A stretch of DNA of 64,000 nucleotides from Paenibacillus sp. EZ-K15 (GTDB taxonomy: Bacteria; Bacillota; Bacilli; Paenibacillales; Paenibacillaceae). The translations under genes were made by a program, and so were the position numbers. Shown piece by piece: positions 1 through 8,650 of the stretch. Below the pieces are notes generated by a model that was not told the DNA's origin, ran no database searches, and saw only the letters and a program-made list of their open reading frames with translations. Positions within the stretch are counted from its first letter, which is position 1. Each line of letters starts with the position of its first letter. Location: assembly GCF_002573715.1 (NCBI RefSeq), contig NZ_PDHM01000005.1, positions 62,001 through 126,000 of the forward strand. The letters run 5' to 3'.

Positions 1-1
1 C

Positions 2-148
2 TCCGCTGTATGGTTTGTCGCCAGCTTCCTGTGGCTGCTCCCGTACATAGTTGAGATCAAGCCGCGGGAGTGGAATCGCAATCATCTGGTATGTGTAGGC
101 GTCTATTTCGCCCTAGTCTTTGCTGCTGCCGGGGCCGCGATGATATGA
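2..148 (+). CDS. 3' end of an unidentified membrane protein (partial)
   Basis: An open frame runs in from the left edge and stops at the TGA at 146-148, giving 48 residues. It reads as two hydrophobic helices (SAVWFVASFLWLLPYIVEI and VCVGVYFALVFAAAGAAMI) joined by a short polar loop (KPREWNRNHL), so it is the C-terminus of an integral membrane protein. A hairpin terminator at 202-249 follows it. The family cannot be named from this fragment. The ORF is inferred from frame openness, hydrophobic pattern and the terminator behind it. Confidence 0.6.
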   Translation, partial: SAVWFVASFLWLLPYIVEIKPREWNRNHLVCVGVYFALVFAAAGAAMI

Positions 149-201
149 ATGGATGTGGCCGGAAAAAGCATTCTGGAGAATATATCGAGTTATTAATGTG
201 C

Positions 202-249
202 AAGCAGCCAAGCTCCTGCCTTTATGGATGAGCATGGGCTGCTTTTTTA
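202..249 (+). terminator. Intrinsic terminator after the first gene
   Basis: An 8-bp stem (202-209 with 237-244, AAGCAGCC/GGCTGCTT) carries an inner GCTC/GAGC pairing and is followed by a run of six T ending at 248. It closes the left-edge gene. Confidence 0.7.
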
Positions 250-275
250 ATACTTCATTATATAGTAGAAAAAAT

Positions 276-1106
276 TCAGCGGGGGCCTTTCGCTTGTTCC
301 GGCCTGGCCGGTACCGTTGCCGTTGCCCGGAACTTGACCGGAGACACGCCGTAGTTGGCCCGGAATACCCGGTGAAAATAGGAATAGCTTGCAAAACCGC
401 AGGTTTCCGCGATTTCCTCCAGCGTCATGGTGCTGTATTTGATGCGCTCGACGGCTGCATTCAGCCTGATCTCCAGGGCGTACTGGATCATGGTTTTTCC
501 GTAATACTCCTTAAACAGTTTAACCGCCCGGGATAAGCTGAGCCCGACATGGGAAGCAGCTTCCTCCAGCTTGAAGGTGATGGTGGCATGTTCTTCCACG
601 AATCGCTTCAGCCGCAGGGCAGTGAAGGCAAGACGATCGGTCGGCTTGATCTCGGTAATGGCCCGATCTAGGCACAGGCAGAGACTCCGCAGCAGGTAAT
701 CGGTCAGCTCCCCGATTTCCCCCTCAAGTCCGCGCCGCTTCTCCAGCAGCATCTGTCTCCACAGGCCCAGCAAATGATCGTCGAGCCCGACATGGCTGAC
801 GACAGGGCGGGGGATGCGGTTCCACCAATCATCAATCCAGGAGCCGTCGCAAAATATAAAATAATCCCCGCTGGACACGCGGCCATCCTCGCTGTCTTCC
901 TTCACCCGCAGCTCGTATTCATCGCCGGGCTTCAGCAGCAGCAGGTCGCCTGCCTGCACGTGGTGCTCAATGCCGTTGCAGTAGATTTCGCAGGAGCCTT
1001 CGGTTTGGAGACGGAACAGATAGGTCGTCAAGCCGCCCCGATGGCTGTTGCTGAACTGCTGAAAGTGATAGGAATAGTCGCAGATGAGCAGCCTTGCTTC
1101 CATCAT
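276..1106 (-). CDS. AraC family transcriptional regulator
   Basis: A 276-residue regulator with an N-terminal cupin-like sensor half (motifs such as VQAGDLLLLKPGDEYEL) and a C-terminal pair of helix-turn-helix units. The second unit carries the usual AraC signature, EIAETCGFASYSYFHRVFRANYGVSPVKFR. The start is placed at 1106 because GGGGG lies 8 bases upstream of ATG ATG; the frame stays open to 1145 but has no ribosome site there. It is divergent from the sugar isomerase/oxidoreductase pair at 1243-3061, which it probably controls. The inducer is unknown, a sugar or polyol being the natural guess. Confidence 0.88.
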   Translation of the reverse strand: MMEARLLICDYSYHFQQFSNSHRGGLTTYLFRLQTEGSCEIYCNGIEHHVQAGDLLLLKPGDEYELRVKEDSEDGRVSSGDYFIFCDGSWIDDWWNRIPRPVVSHVGLDDHLLGLWRQMLLEKRRGLEGEIGELTDYLLRSLCLCLDRAITEIKPTDRLAFTALRLKRFVEEHATITFKLEEAASHVGLSLSRAVKLFKEYYGKTMIQYALEIRLNAAVERIKYSTMTLEEIAETCGFASYSYFHRVFRANYGVSPVKFRATATVPARPEQAKGPR

Positions 1107-1242
1107 GGTAACAACCCCCAGTAAAAATGTAAGCAGATAGTTCATGTTGCAGCAATATTGTTTATGTTCATTTTAGCCTATTTGCATGTATGATAGTAGC
1201 AGATAGAGCAGTAACTCATTTTTGGAATCGAGGTGCGCTATA

Positions 1243-2016
1243 ATGAGAAGAATGAACATTGGTTTGCAAATGTATACGCTGCGCGATGAGACAGCACAGG
1301 ATTTCCGCGGTACGCTTCGCAAAGTGGCTGAATTAGGTTATGAAGGCGTGGAATTCGCAGGGTATGGAGACATTCCAGCCGAGGAAATGAAAACGCTTCT
1401 TCAAGAACTTGGCCTGAAAGCGATCGGCAGTCATGTAGGCCTGCACCTTCTTCGTGCAGATCTGCAGAAGGAAATTGATTACCTGAAAACCATTGGCGCT
1501 AAATATATGATGTGTCCATATGTGGCCGAAGAAGATCGTAAAGATGCCGACGATTGGAAGAACCTCTTCTCCTTCCTGGAGGAAGTAGGGGCTGAAGCAC
1601 GCAAGCAGGGACTGATCTTTGGTTACCATAACCATGCATTCGAATTCGAAGCCGAGGTCGATGGCCAGTTCGTATTTGATGCGATGTATTCCGCAACGAC
1701 GCCGGAAGCCGTGCAAGTGGAAATGGACGTATGCTGGGTACAATTTGCCGGACAAGATCCGCTTGCTTACATTCCAAAATATGCAGGCCGTCTTCCGCTG
1801 CTTCACCTGAAGGATTTCAGCAAGGATACAGAAGGCAACATGAAAACACTGGAGCTGAGCCAAGGCTCGGTTAACCTGCCGGGCGTCATTCAGGCTGCAT
1901 CCGATGCAGGCACGGAATGGTTGATCGTCGAGCAGGACGTATGTCAGAATCCGCCGCTGCAAAGCGTCGAGAACAGCATGAACTGGCTGAAGCAGAACTA
2001 CCTGAACCAATTTTAA
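1243..2016 (+). CDS. Sugar phosphate isomerase/epimerase (xylose isomerase-like TIM barrel)
   Basis: A 257-residue protein of the AP-endonuclease-2/xylose-isomerase-like TIM barrel superfamily. It shows the typical opening (IGLQMYTLRD), the early strand LGYEGVEFAGYG, the metal-site strands GYHNHAFEFE and VQVEMDVCWV, the HLKDF strand and a late IVEQDVCQNP strand. The start at 1243 is favoured by GAGGTG seven bases upstream; an upstream TTG at 1222 has no ribosome site. The oxidoreductase gene follows 25 bases later, so the two likely act on the same sugar, oxidising and epimerising or dehydrating a keto-sugar or inositol-like compound. The exact substrate is not readable from sequence. Confidence 0.85.
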   Translation: MRRMNIGLQMYTLRDETAQDFRGTLRKVAELGYEGVEFAGYGDIPAEEMKTLLQELGLKAIGSHVGLHLLRADLQKEIDYLKTIGAKYMMCPYVAEEDRKDADDWKNLFSFLEEVGAEARKQGLIFGYHNHAFEFEAEVDGQFVFDAMYSATTPEAVQVEMDVCWVQFAGQDPLAYIPKYAGRLPLLHLKDFSKDTEGNMKTLELSQGSVNLPGVIQAASDAGTEWLIVEQDVCQNPPLQSVENSMNWLKQNYLNQF

Positions 2017-2041
2017 TCTATTTGCACAAAGGAGACTTTCA

Positions 2042-3061
2042 ATGAGTAAAATTAAAGTGGCTGTGTTTGGCTGCGGCGCAATCGCCCAGCGCAGACATAT
2101 TCCTGAATACGCGAACAATGCTAACGTGGAGCTGGTTGCTTTTGCCGATCCGGTAAAGGAACGCGCCGAAGAGATGGCAGCCCAGTATGGCGGTAAAGCT
2201 TATACAGACTATCAAGAACTGCTGAAGAACGAGAAGCTCGATGCCGTTAGCGTATGTACGCCGAACTATCTGCATGCTCCAATGAGCATCGCGGCTGCGA
2301 ATGCCGGTCTTCATGTGCTGGTGGAGAAGCCGATGGCAACAACGGCTGAAGAAGGAGAGCAAATGATCGAGGCAGCCCGCAAAAATGGGGTTTACCTGAT
2401 GGTAGGCCACAACCAGCGTCTCATGCCTCCGCACGTGAAAGCGAAGGAAATCCTGGATTCCGGCAAGCTCGGCAAGGTGCTTACCTTCCGTACTTCCTTC
2501 GGCCACGGCGGTCCGGAGAGCTGGAGCCTCGATGGTCGCGACAGCTGGTTCTTCCGCAAAGAAGAAGCGATTATGGGCGCTATGGGTGACCTCGGCGTGC
2601 ATAAATCCGACTTTATCCGTTATTTGCTGAACGATGAAATCGTGGAAGTGGCGGGTTTCATCGGAACGGTTCATAAAGACGGAACCGATGTAGACGACAA
2701 TGCGACTTGCATCGTTCGCATGAAGAGCGGAGCCGTGGGCACGCTGATGGCGAGCTGGACGCATTACAGATCCGGCGATAACGGAACGGTATTGTGGTGC
2801 GAGAACGGCGCCATGAAGATCGGTACTGTTAACGGCGATGAGGTGGTTGTTGAGCTGACCGACGGTACGGTGGAAACCTACAAGGTTGGCGTCATGGCAA
2901 CCAATGAGAAGCAGGTTCCGAGCGGCGTCATCGACGCTTTTGTCGAATCCATTCTTACGAACACGCCTCCTAGCATTTCCGGTGAGGAAGGACTGCGTTC
3001 CTTAAACGTGATCCTGGGTGCATTCGAATCCCAAGAGACGGGTAAAATTGTGAAGCTGTAA
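2042..3061 (+). CDS. Gfo/Idh/MocA family NAD(P)-dependent oxidoreductase
   Basis: A 339-residue sugar/polyol dehydrogenase. The N-terminal Rossmann domain begins VAVFGCGAIAQRRHIPEY, and the family's EKP motif (VLVEKPMATTAEE) is present with its catalytic-type Lys. The C-terminal domain contains GDLGVHKSDFIRYLL, where the His is the likely proton-relay residue. AAAGGAGA sits eight bases before the ATG. It follows the isomerase by 25 bases and is closed by the terminator at 3077-3101, making a two-gene operon. Expected reaction: reversible NAD(P)-linked oxidation of a sugar or inositol hydroxyl group in the cytoplasm; the substrate is unknown. Confidence 0.9.
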   Translation: MSKIKVAVFGCGAIAQRRHIPEYANNANVELVAFADPVKERAEEMAAQYGGKAYTDYQELLKNEKLDAVSVCTPNYLHAPMSIAAANAGLHVLVEKPMATTAEEGEQMIEAARKNGVYLMVGHNQRLMPPHVKAKEILDSGKLGKVLTFRTSFGHGGPESWSLDGRDSWFFRKEEAIMGAMGDLGVHKSDFIRYLLNDEIVEVAGFIGTVHKDGTDVDDNATCIVRMKSGAVGTLMASWTHYRSGDNGTVLWCENGAMKIGTVNGDEVVVELTDGTVETYKVGVMATNEKQVPSGVIDAFVESILTNTPPSISGEEGLRSLNVILGAFESQETGKIVKL

Positions 3062-3076
3062 TAGATATACAGAGGA

Positions 3077-3101
3077 GAGCCGTCTGCGGACGGCTCTTTT
3101 T
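3077..3101 (+). terminator. Intrinsic terminator of the isomerase/oxidoreductase operon
   Basis: A perfect 8-bp stem, GAGCCGTC/GACGGCTC, with a TGCG loop is followed by five T. Confidence 0.9.
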
Positions 3102-3130
3102 CTGTTGTGTGTGGAGCACCCTTGTACGGC

Positions 3131-4420
3131 TTAAAAACGAACCAGATTGTTGATTCGGACAGGCATGCCGGTTGCGATGGCACGGTTGGCCGCAATTCCT
3201 GTCAGTATGGATCTCGCTCCATCGATATGGTTGGCCGCACGGGCGTACGGATCTTCCACGGGCTCTCCGAACAAATCATTCAGAAGAACCGGGTCACCTC
3301 CACCATGCCCGCCTTTTTTCTCTTCGACTTGAACCTCATAAGGGGCATCGAACATTGGAAGCACCCGCAGCGTTTTTCCGATTAACGCGCCTTCCTGATT
3401 CTTGTCGCCCAGCGAATTCACGTAGGATTGTTCAACAATGTTCATCTCGATCCGGCCTTTGGTGCCGTTAATGGCGATGCGATAGCCTTCCCACGGCTGA
3501 TAGGCCACCAGCGAATACGTTAAAATGGCTTTGTTCTGATATCGTACGAGAACGCCCATCGTATCCTCAATATTAATGCCGTCGCCGAAAACGCTCTGGT
3601 CCCGATGATAGCCATCTTCCGGCTCAGCATCCAGATACATGGCTTTGAGATGCGCATCGGAATCCAGATGGAGCGCGAAAGGATCCTCTTTCGCAACCTT
3701 GTTGCCGGTGGCACGATTGTAAAATTGCGTTACGCCCCGTGCTTCGGCATTCTCTCTACCATAGTACATGAGATCTCCAAATGCGAAAACGGTTTCAGGA
3801 TGCGAGCCGATCCAGAAATTGACTAAGTCGAAGTGATGGGTGGATTTATGGACGAGCAGTCCGCCGCTGTTCCGCTTGTCCCGGTGCCAACGCCGGAAGT
3901 AATCCGCTCCGTGGCGGGTATTCAGCAGCCATTCGAAGTGAACTGAGGTCACCTGGCCGATGGTATCATTCATGATTAACTCCCGTACCTTGGTATGATG
4001 GGGAGCGTAACGGTAGTTAAAGGTGACCCTGATATTTTGTCCGGTCCGCTTGGCGGCATCCAAGATGGCTTGGCATTTCTCCTCGTCGATCGTCATTGGC
4101 TTCTCGGTCACGACATCGCATCCAAGCTCCATCGCGCGGATAATGTACTTGTGATGGGTCCGGTCGATGCTCGTGACAATGACGAAGTCGGGCTTCTCGT
4201 TCTCGATCATCTGGTCGAATTGGTCCGCGGTGTATGTAGGTACCTCGGTGTATTTATATTTTTCCCGCAGCAGCTGATTCGCGTAATTCATGCGAGTCTG
4301 GTTGATATCGCAAAAGGCAGCAAGCTCGGATCTGTCACGGAAATTCTGGGCCAGGGCGCCATAAAAAAATTCGGCTCGGCCGCCGGTTCCGACCAATACA
4401 TAGCGTTTCTTGTCACTCAT
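3131..4420 (-). CDS. Gfo/Idh/MocA family oxidoreductase (long form)
   Basis: A 429-residue oxidoreductase with a Rossmann start (RYVLVGTGGRAEFFYGAL) and the EKP motif (CDVVTEKPMTIDEEKCQ). A long C-terminal domain contains LVHKSTHHFDLVNFWIG. It is larger than the 339-residue neighbour and only distantly like it, so it is not a recent copy. Reading leftward, AAGGAGG precedes the ATG by about eight bases. It is divergent from the AraC gene at 4546 and convergent with the 2042 gene. The likely role is oxidation of a sugar or glycoside in the same catabolic neighbourhood; the substrate is unknown. Confidence 0.88.
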   Translation of the reverse strand: MSDKKRYVLVGTGGRAEFFYGALAQNFRDRSELAAFCDINQTRMNYANQLLREKYKYTEVPTYTADQFDQMIENEKPDFVIVTSIDRTHHKYIIRAMELGCDVVTEKPMTIDEEKCQAILDAAKRTGQNIRVTFNYRYAPHHTKVRELIMNDTIGQVTSVHFEWLLNTRHGADYFRRWHRDKRNSGGLLVHKSTHHFDLVNFWIGSHPETVFAFGDLMYYGRENAEARGVTQFYNRATGNKVAKEDPFALHLDSDAHLKAMYLDAEPEDGYHRDQSVFGDGINIEDTMGVLVRYQNKAILTYSLVAYQPWEGYRIAINGTKGRIEMNIVEQSYVNSLGDKNQEGALIGKTLRVLPMFDAPYEVQVEEKKGGHGGGDPVLLNDLFGEPVEDPYARAANHIDGARSILTGIAANRAIATGMPVRINNLVRF

Positions 4421-4545
4421 CTCTATCGCCTCCTTGAATATAGCTATAGCCTATAACAAAGAAGTACTTCTTTCGCCGCATTTTATGCGCAATCGCTTTC
4501 GAACACCGCTTATTTTGCTATAATCCAAGCAAAGGGGGCAGCGAC

Positions 4546-5415
4546 ATGACGAAGCCGTTTCGAGCGGATTACCACGATCCTAGCGGATATTTGGACATTG
4601 AATATGACCGCCGCATTGGATACTTCTCTATGACGGTTGACCATCTTCATGATCATTACGAGTTGTACTACCTCTTATCGGGTGAGCGCATATACTTCAT
4701 TAAGGACCGTTCCTACCGGATCAGAGCTGGGGATCTCGTTTTCGTGGACCGGAATGCCGTTCATAAGACGCTGGACAGCGGCCGGCCCGATCATGACCGG
4801 GTTGTCCTTTATATAAGTCCGGAGTTGTTTGCGGAATTGACCGTATCACCCGACCTGGCCGAAGGACTGAAGGAGCCGTTCGGCTGGAATGTTCCGATTC
4901 TAAGGCTTCCTTCACCGGGATGTGAAGTCATGGAGCGAATGGTCGGTGAAATGGTGGAGGAGATGGTCCGTCCCCAGGCGGGGAGCAGCTGGCTGCTGCG
5001 GCACCGGACGGTTGAATTGCTGCTCTTCGCCTACCGTAACCGACATCTGGGAAAGGTTTGTTCCGCCGATACCGAGCCGGTTCTTCATCCGAAGACCCAG
5101 GCGGTCGTCCGGTATCTTAACGACAACTACCGGAAGGCCTTAACGCTGCCCGAGGTTGCAGCGGCATTCCGAATCAGCCCGCATTATCTCAGCCGGCTGT
5201 TCAAGCAGACCACGGGTTTTACCTTTAGCGATTATCTGAACCTGCTTCGGGTTAAAGAAGCGCAGCGCTTGCTGCGGGAAAGCGATGATTCCATCACGGA
5301 TATCGCCATGCGTTCGGGATTCAACAACTTCTCTCACTTTGGGAAGATGTTTAAGCGGGCGGCCCAGATGTCGCCGAGAGCCTACAGGCAGCAGTATCGG
5401 GTCATTATGAGTTGA
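4546..5415 (+). CDS. AraC family transcriptional regulator
   Basis: A 289-residue regulator with an N-terminal cupin-like fold (HDHYELYYLLSGERIYFI, then YRIRAGDLVFVDRNAVHK) and a C-terminal double helix-turn-helix. The latter includes VAAAFRISPHYLSRLFKQTTG and DIAMRSGFNNFSHFGKMFKR. AAAGGGGGC precedes the ATG. It is transcribed away from the long oxidoreductase at 3131-4420 across a 125-base gap and is the obvious candidate regulator of that gene. The cupin half suggests direct binding of a small molecule, probably a sugar. Confidence 0.9.
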   Translation: MTKPFRADYHDPSGYLDIEYDRRIGYFSMTVDHLHDHYELYYLLSGERIYFIKDRSYRIRAGDLVFVDRNAVHKTLDSGRPDHDRVVLYISPELFAELTVSPDLAEGLKEPFGWNVPILRLPSPGCEVMERMVGEMVEEMVRPQAGSSWLLRHRTVELLLFAYRNRHLGKVCSADTEPVLHPKTQAVVRYLNDNYRKALTLPEVAAAFRISPHYLSRLFKQTTGFTFSDYLNLLRVKEAQRLLRESDDSITDIAMRSGFNNFSHFGKMFKRAAQMSPRAYRQQYRVIMS

Positions 5416-5417
5416 AT

Positions 5418-5560
5418 GAAACTGAAAGCTACATCCTACCGTTCTTCCACCTTGAATTTCTAGATGAACAAAAGAATCAGGGTTCGTCTTACATGGAGAA
5501 GTGGCCGAACGGGTGAAGGAATATGCGGAGCAGGTTGTGAAGGCATACGAGGGCATTTGA
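5418..5560 (+). pseudogene. Decayed C-terminus, possibly a KefF/YwrO-like NAD(P)H quinone reductase
   Basis: Right after the AraC stop, one frame reads SYILPFFHLEFLDEQ. After a frame change around 5465-5490 a second frame reads SGFVLHGEVAERVKEYAEQV and ends at TGA 5558-5560. FVLHG followed by an amphipathic helix resembles the C-terminus of flavodoxin-fold NAD(P)H dehydrogenases, which often end in FVxHG plus a helix. There is no start, no ribosome site and no N-terminal half, so this is read as the leftover end of a deleted gene. The family assignment is tentative; the coding look of the peptide is the main evidence. Confidence 0.3.
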
Positions 5561-5608
5561 GTTGGTCATCTATCCATCTTCGCAGCGCGTGCCGTCGAGG
5601 TAATAGAG

Positions 5609-5655
5609 GCACCACATTCATCGAGTTGGATCAGCCCGTGACGGTGGTGCTTTTT
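5609..5655 (+). terminator. Intrinsic terminator after AraC/gene remnant
   Basis: The outer stem GCACCAC (5609-5615) pairs with GTGGTGC (5644-5650) across a 28-base loop and is followed by five T. The long loop makes it a weaker prediction. Confidence 0.5.
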
Positions 5656-5730
5656 GGTGTGCATATGGTATCTTGGAATTGAACGGAAAACGCCATGTTT
5701 GATAGATTCGTTGAGAGGATCGACAGTCGA

Positions 5731-6843
5731 ATGAAAACAAAAATACAAGAGTTGCCGCTGTCGCCGGGCGTATATCTCATGAGAGATTCGCGGGGAACGG
5801 TCATTTACGTTGGCAAATCCAAAAGTCTCAAAAAGCGAGTACAATCGTATTTTTACAACAATAAATCGCACTCCCCAAAAGTGAAGAAGCTGGTTCAGCA
5901 TGTCAAAGACCTGGAGCATATCGTCACCGACACGGAGTTTGAGGCGTTCATGCTGGAATGCAGGCTCATTCAGGACTTAAAGCCGATGTATAACCGCAAG
6001 ATGAAAAATCCGCTAGGTTACAGTTATATCGTATTGCGGCAAAAGCGAGATTGGCGATGGCTGGAAATTACAGATACACTGGATGAAGGCGGTCGCGACT
6101 GGTCTCGTTTTTTCGGCCCCTATACAGCCAGTAGACATAGTCTAGAACATGCAGTGCAAAAGGTTAAGGAATGCCGTAAAATCGCCTGTAATCATACACC
6201 TGCCGCTTCTTCGGCAAATACTCCCTGCTTGAATTATTCGATTGGCCTCTGTCTTGGCAAGTGTCTTGGCGGCGAAACCGCGCGGCAATTTGATGAAATC
6301 ATGGATCGATTCATTGCTCTGCTTCAGGGGGACGACCGAAGTTTATATGATGAAATGGAGCGAACCATGCTGGGCGCCGCAGAGCGTTTCGATTTTGAGC
6401 AGGCTGCAAAATACAGGGACGGCATGGAGGCGGTGAACTTTCTCTTAAGTAAACGGCATGTGATCGAGTTCGCCGAAGAGAATCACAGCATCGTTGTCTA
6501 CGAGTATCTAGACGAAGATACGATCAAGTTATTCCTGATTAAGGGGAACGTTGTGCTGCACAGCGAGCGATGCTCTGTGGCTACCACGGTGGACATTGAA
6601 TCGCTGAGGCAGAGGGTCAAAGCCTTGATTATCAGCTATTTCACGAGGGATATGGACTGCGATGCGACCGAGGTTACCCGGGAAGATATCGATGCTGCAC
6701 AAATCATCTACAGCTATTTGCAGAGCAGCGCCTGCCGTTATCTTGTTATTCAGGATCCGTGGATCGAAGACGGTGGGGAGCCTGATATGGAGGCTGCTCT
6801 GAGGGATTTTATTTTTTTGAATCATGATATAGTGTCATTATAA
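5731..6843 (+). CDS. Short UvrC-like GIY-YIG nuclease
   Basis: A 370-residue relative of the UvrC N-terminal half. It has the GIY-YIG core (LPLSPGVYLMRDSRG, VIYVGKSKSLKKRVQSYF), the catalytic-type Glu in EFEAFMLECRLIQ, a UvrC-like cysteine cluster (PCLNYSIGLCLGKC) and a UVR motif (RFDFEQAAKYRDGME). It lacks the UvrC RNase H-like endonuclease domain and the helix-hairpin-helix repeats; full UvrC is about 590 residues. Its design is therefore close to E. coli Cho, which makes only the 3' incision, though homology to Cho itself is not shown. An ATG at 5695 is in frame. The start at 5731 is preferred because GAGAGGA precedes it and a possible promoter (TTGAAC 5679-5684, GATAGA 5701-5706) overlaps the earlier ATG. 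It may assist nucleotide excision repair. Confidence 0.85.
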   Translation: MKTKIQELPLSPGVYLMRDSRGTVIYVGKSKSLKKRVQSYFYNNKSHSPKVKKLVQHVKDLEHIVTDTEFEAFMLECRLIQDLKPMYNRKMKNPLGYSYIVLRQKRDWRWLEITDTLDEGGRDWSRFFGPYTASRHSLEHAVQKVKECRKIACNHTPAASSANTPCLNYSIGLCLGKCLGGETARQFDEIMDRFIALLQGDDRSLYDEMERTMLGAAERFDFEQAAKYRDGMEAVNFLLSKRHVIEFAEENHSIVVYEYLDEDTIKLFLIKGNVVLHSERCSVATTVDIESLRQRVKALIISYFTRDMDCDATEVTREDIDAAQIIYSYLQSSACRYLVIQDPWIEDGGEPDMEAALRDFIFLNHDIVSL

Positions 6844-6854
6844 TATTGCTCATG

Positions 6855-6882
6855 AACCGGGCTGCTACAGCCCGGTTTTTTT
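6855..6882 (+). terminator. Intrinsic terminator after the UvrC-like gene
   Basis: A perfect 10-bp stem, AACCGGGCTG/CAGCCCGGTT, with a three-base loop is followed by seven T. It separates the nuclease from the chaperone operon. Confidence 0.92.
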
Positions 6883-6976
6883 GTTACCAAAAAATCAAAA
6901 AAAAGTTTGGAATGCCGATATAAATATAAAAGAATTATTTTTCTGGAAAATTTGTAATAAAGATGGAGTGATGGAA

Positions 6977-8650
6977 GTGGCTATTATTGGCATTGATTTA
7001 GGGACTTCGAACAGTTTAGTTACTTGTTTTATAGAAAATGAGTGTGTAATCATTCCCAATTCGATGGGAGAAAAACTGACCCCGTCTGTGGTGAGTGTAC
7101 TTGAGACAGGTGAAATCATAATTGGCAGTGCAGCCAAGGAGCGGTTAATAACTCATCCACATATGAGCGCTGCTGTTTTTAAGCGTCATATCGGTACAGG
7201 AAAAAGGTATGATCTGGGCAGTTATCAATTTTCACCAACGGAGCTTTCTTCTTTTGTACTTAAATCACTTAAAGCCGATGCAGAGAACTATTTGGGAACG
7301 GAAGTTACGGAGGCAGTGATCAGCGTCCCAGCCTATTTTAATGATCATCAAAGAAGGGCTACGAAGGAAGCGGGGATTTTGGCGGGGTTGAAGGTCGAAC
7401 GATTGATTAATGAGCCTACGGCGGCGGCTGTAGCTTATGGTTTAAATGAATTGAAAGAAGAAAAGCAAGTGCTTATTTTTGACTTGGGTGGAGGAACGTT
7501 TGACGTTTCGGTTTTAGATATGTTGGAGGATGTCATGGAAGTAAGGGCTGTTGCAGGGGATAATTTGTTGGGCGGTGAAGACTTTGACGATTGTCTGATC
7601 CGGTATTTCTTGGAGCAGCACAACATGAAGTTAGACAGGACCGCTCGCAAGACTTACTCCATGCTCCGCAAACAAGCAGAGTATTGTAAAAAGGCTCTCT
7701 CACAATCAGATGTTGCCCAGATGTCATGTATGATCAACGGAGTGAATTATATATCGGAGATTACAAGTAATGAATTTGAAAAGATGGTAACGGATTTACT
7801 TGTAAAATTCAGGAAACCCCTACAGCAGGCATTATTGGATTCCTCGGTTCATCCAGACGAATTGGACCATGTCATTTTAGTGGGCGGTTCGACGAAGATG
7901 CCTGTTATTCGCGCATTTGTATCTAAATTATTCGGTAAATTCCCTCTTGTCCATTTAAATCCCGATGAGGTTGTAGGTATTGGAGCCGGAATTTATGCAG
8001 CGATGAAAGAACGTCATCAGAATCTCCGCGAGACGGTACTTACCGATGTTTGTCCGTATACCTTAGGTATTGGACTTGCAGGCGGTCGGTTTGCTCCATT
8101 AATTGAGAGGAATACAGTTATTCCTTACAGTAAAGTAGATGAGTTCTGCAATGCTTATGACCATCAGACTCATATCAAAATAAGCATTTATCAAGGAGAA
8201 AGCCGCAATAGCGAGAACAATTTGAAACTTGGGGATCTTGAATTGGATATACCGCCGGCTCCTGCAGGACACTCGGCCATTGATGTTAGATTCACCTATG
8301 ATATCAATGGTTTATTGGAGGTCGAAGCTTATTCCCACGTAACTCGGGAAAAGAAGTCTAAGGTTATTATCAATAGTTCTATAACCATGACCGAGGAAGA
8401 AATAAATCAGCGACTGCGTGAACTTGAAGAATTAAAAATCCACCCTCGCGAGAACAGTAAAAATCAATATTTGTTAGCGCTTGGGGAAAGGTTATATGAG
8501 GAAAATTTATCGGATATAAGAATTACCATTGCCCGTGAACTAGAGAATTTCGAGAAAATTTTAGATCAACAAAACCCTCAAGAAATTAATAGGGCGGCAC
8601 AGCGACTCGAACGATTTTTAAGAAGCGTGGAGGAGTGGCCATTTGAATGA
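6977..8650 (+). CDS. hscC: HscC-type Hsp70 chaperone
   Basis: A 557-residue Hsp70 ATPase, close to the length of E. coli HscC and shorter than DnaK. Phosphate-1 loop: IGIDLGTSNSLVTCF. Phosphate-2: VLIFDLGGGTFDVSVLDM. Adenosine motif: VILVGGSTKMPVI. Linker and substrate-binding beta domain begin near DVCPYTLGIGLAGG; the lid region is short. The start is set at GTG 6977 because GGAG (6965-6968) lies exactly eight bases upstream, giving MAIIGIDLGT; the ATG at 6971 is too close to that site. It overlaps the J-protein gene by 8 bases. The three-gene unit looks AT-richer than its surroundings, and poly-A precedes it. HscC-type proteins are accessory Hsp70s whose client is unknown. Confidence 0.88.
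   Translation: MAIIGIDLGTSNSLVTCFIENECVIIPNSMGEKLTPSVVSVLETGEIIIGSAAKERLITHPHMSAAVFKRHIGTGKRYDLGSYQFSPTELSSFVLKSLKADAENYLGTEVTEAVISVPAYFNDHQRRATKEAGILAGLKVERLINEPTAAAVAYGLNELKEEKQVLIFDLGGGTFDVSVLDMLEDVMEVRAVAGDNLLGGEDFDDCLIRYFLEQHNMKLDRTARKTYSMLRKQAEYCKKALSQSDVAQMSCMINGVNYISEITSNEFEKMVTDLLVKFRKPLQQALLDSSVHPDELDHVILVGGSTKMPVIRAFVSKLFGKFPLVHLNPDEVVGIGAGIYAAMKERHQNLRETVLTDVCPYTLGIGLAGGRFAPLIERNTVIPYSKVDEFCNAYDHQTHIKISIYQGESRNSENNLKLGDLELDIPPAPAGHSAIDVRFTYDINGLLEVEAYSHVTREKKSKVIINSSITMTEEEINQRLRELEELKIHPRENSKNQYLLALGERLYEENLSDIRITIARELENFEKILDQQNPQEINRAAQRLERFLRSVEEWPFE

Noticed and set aside
5492..5520. GGAGAAGTGGCCGAACGG-type start resembling the 5' half of a serine tRNA
   Set aside because: No anticodon arm, variable arm or T-arm (GGTTCRAAT) follows, and the 3' acceptor complement is absent. 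The stretch also reads as a coding remnant.
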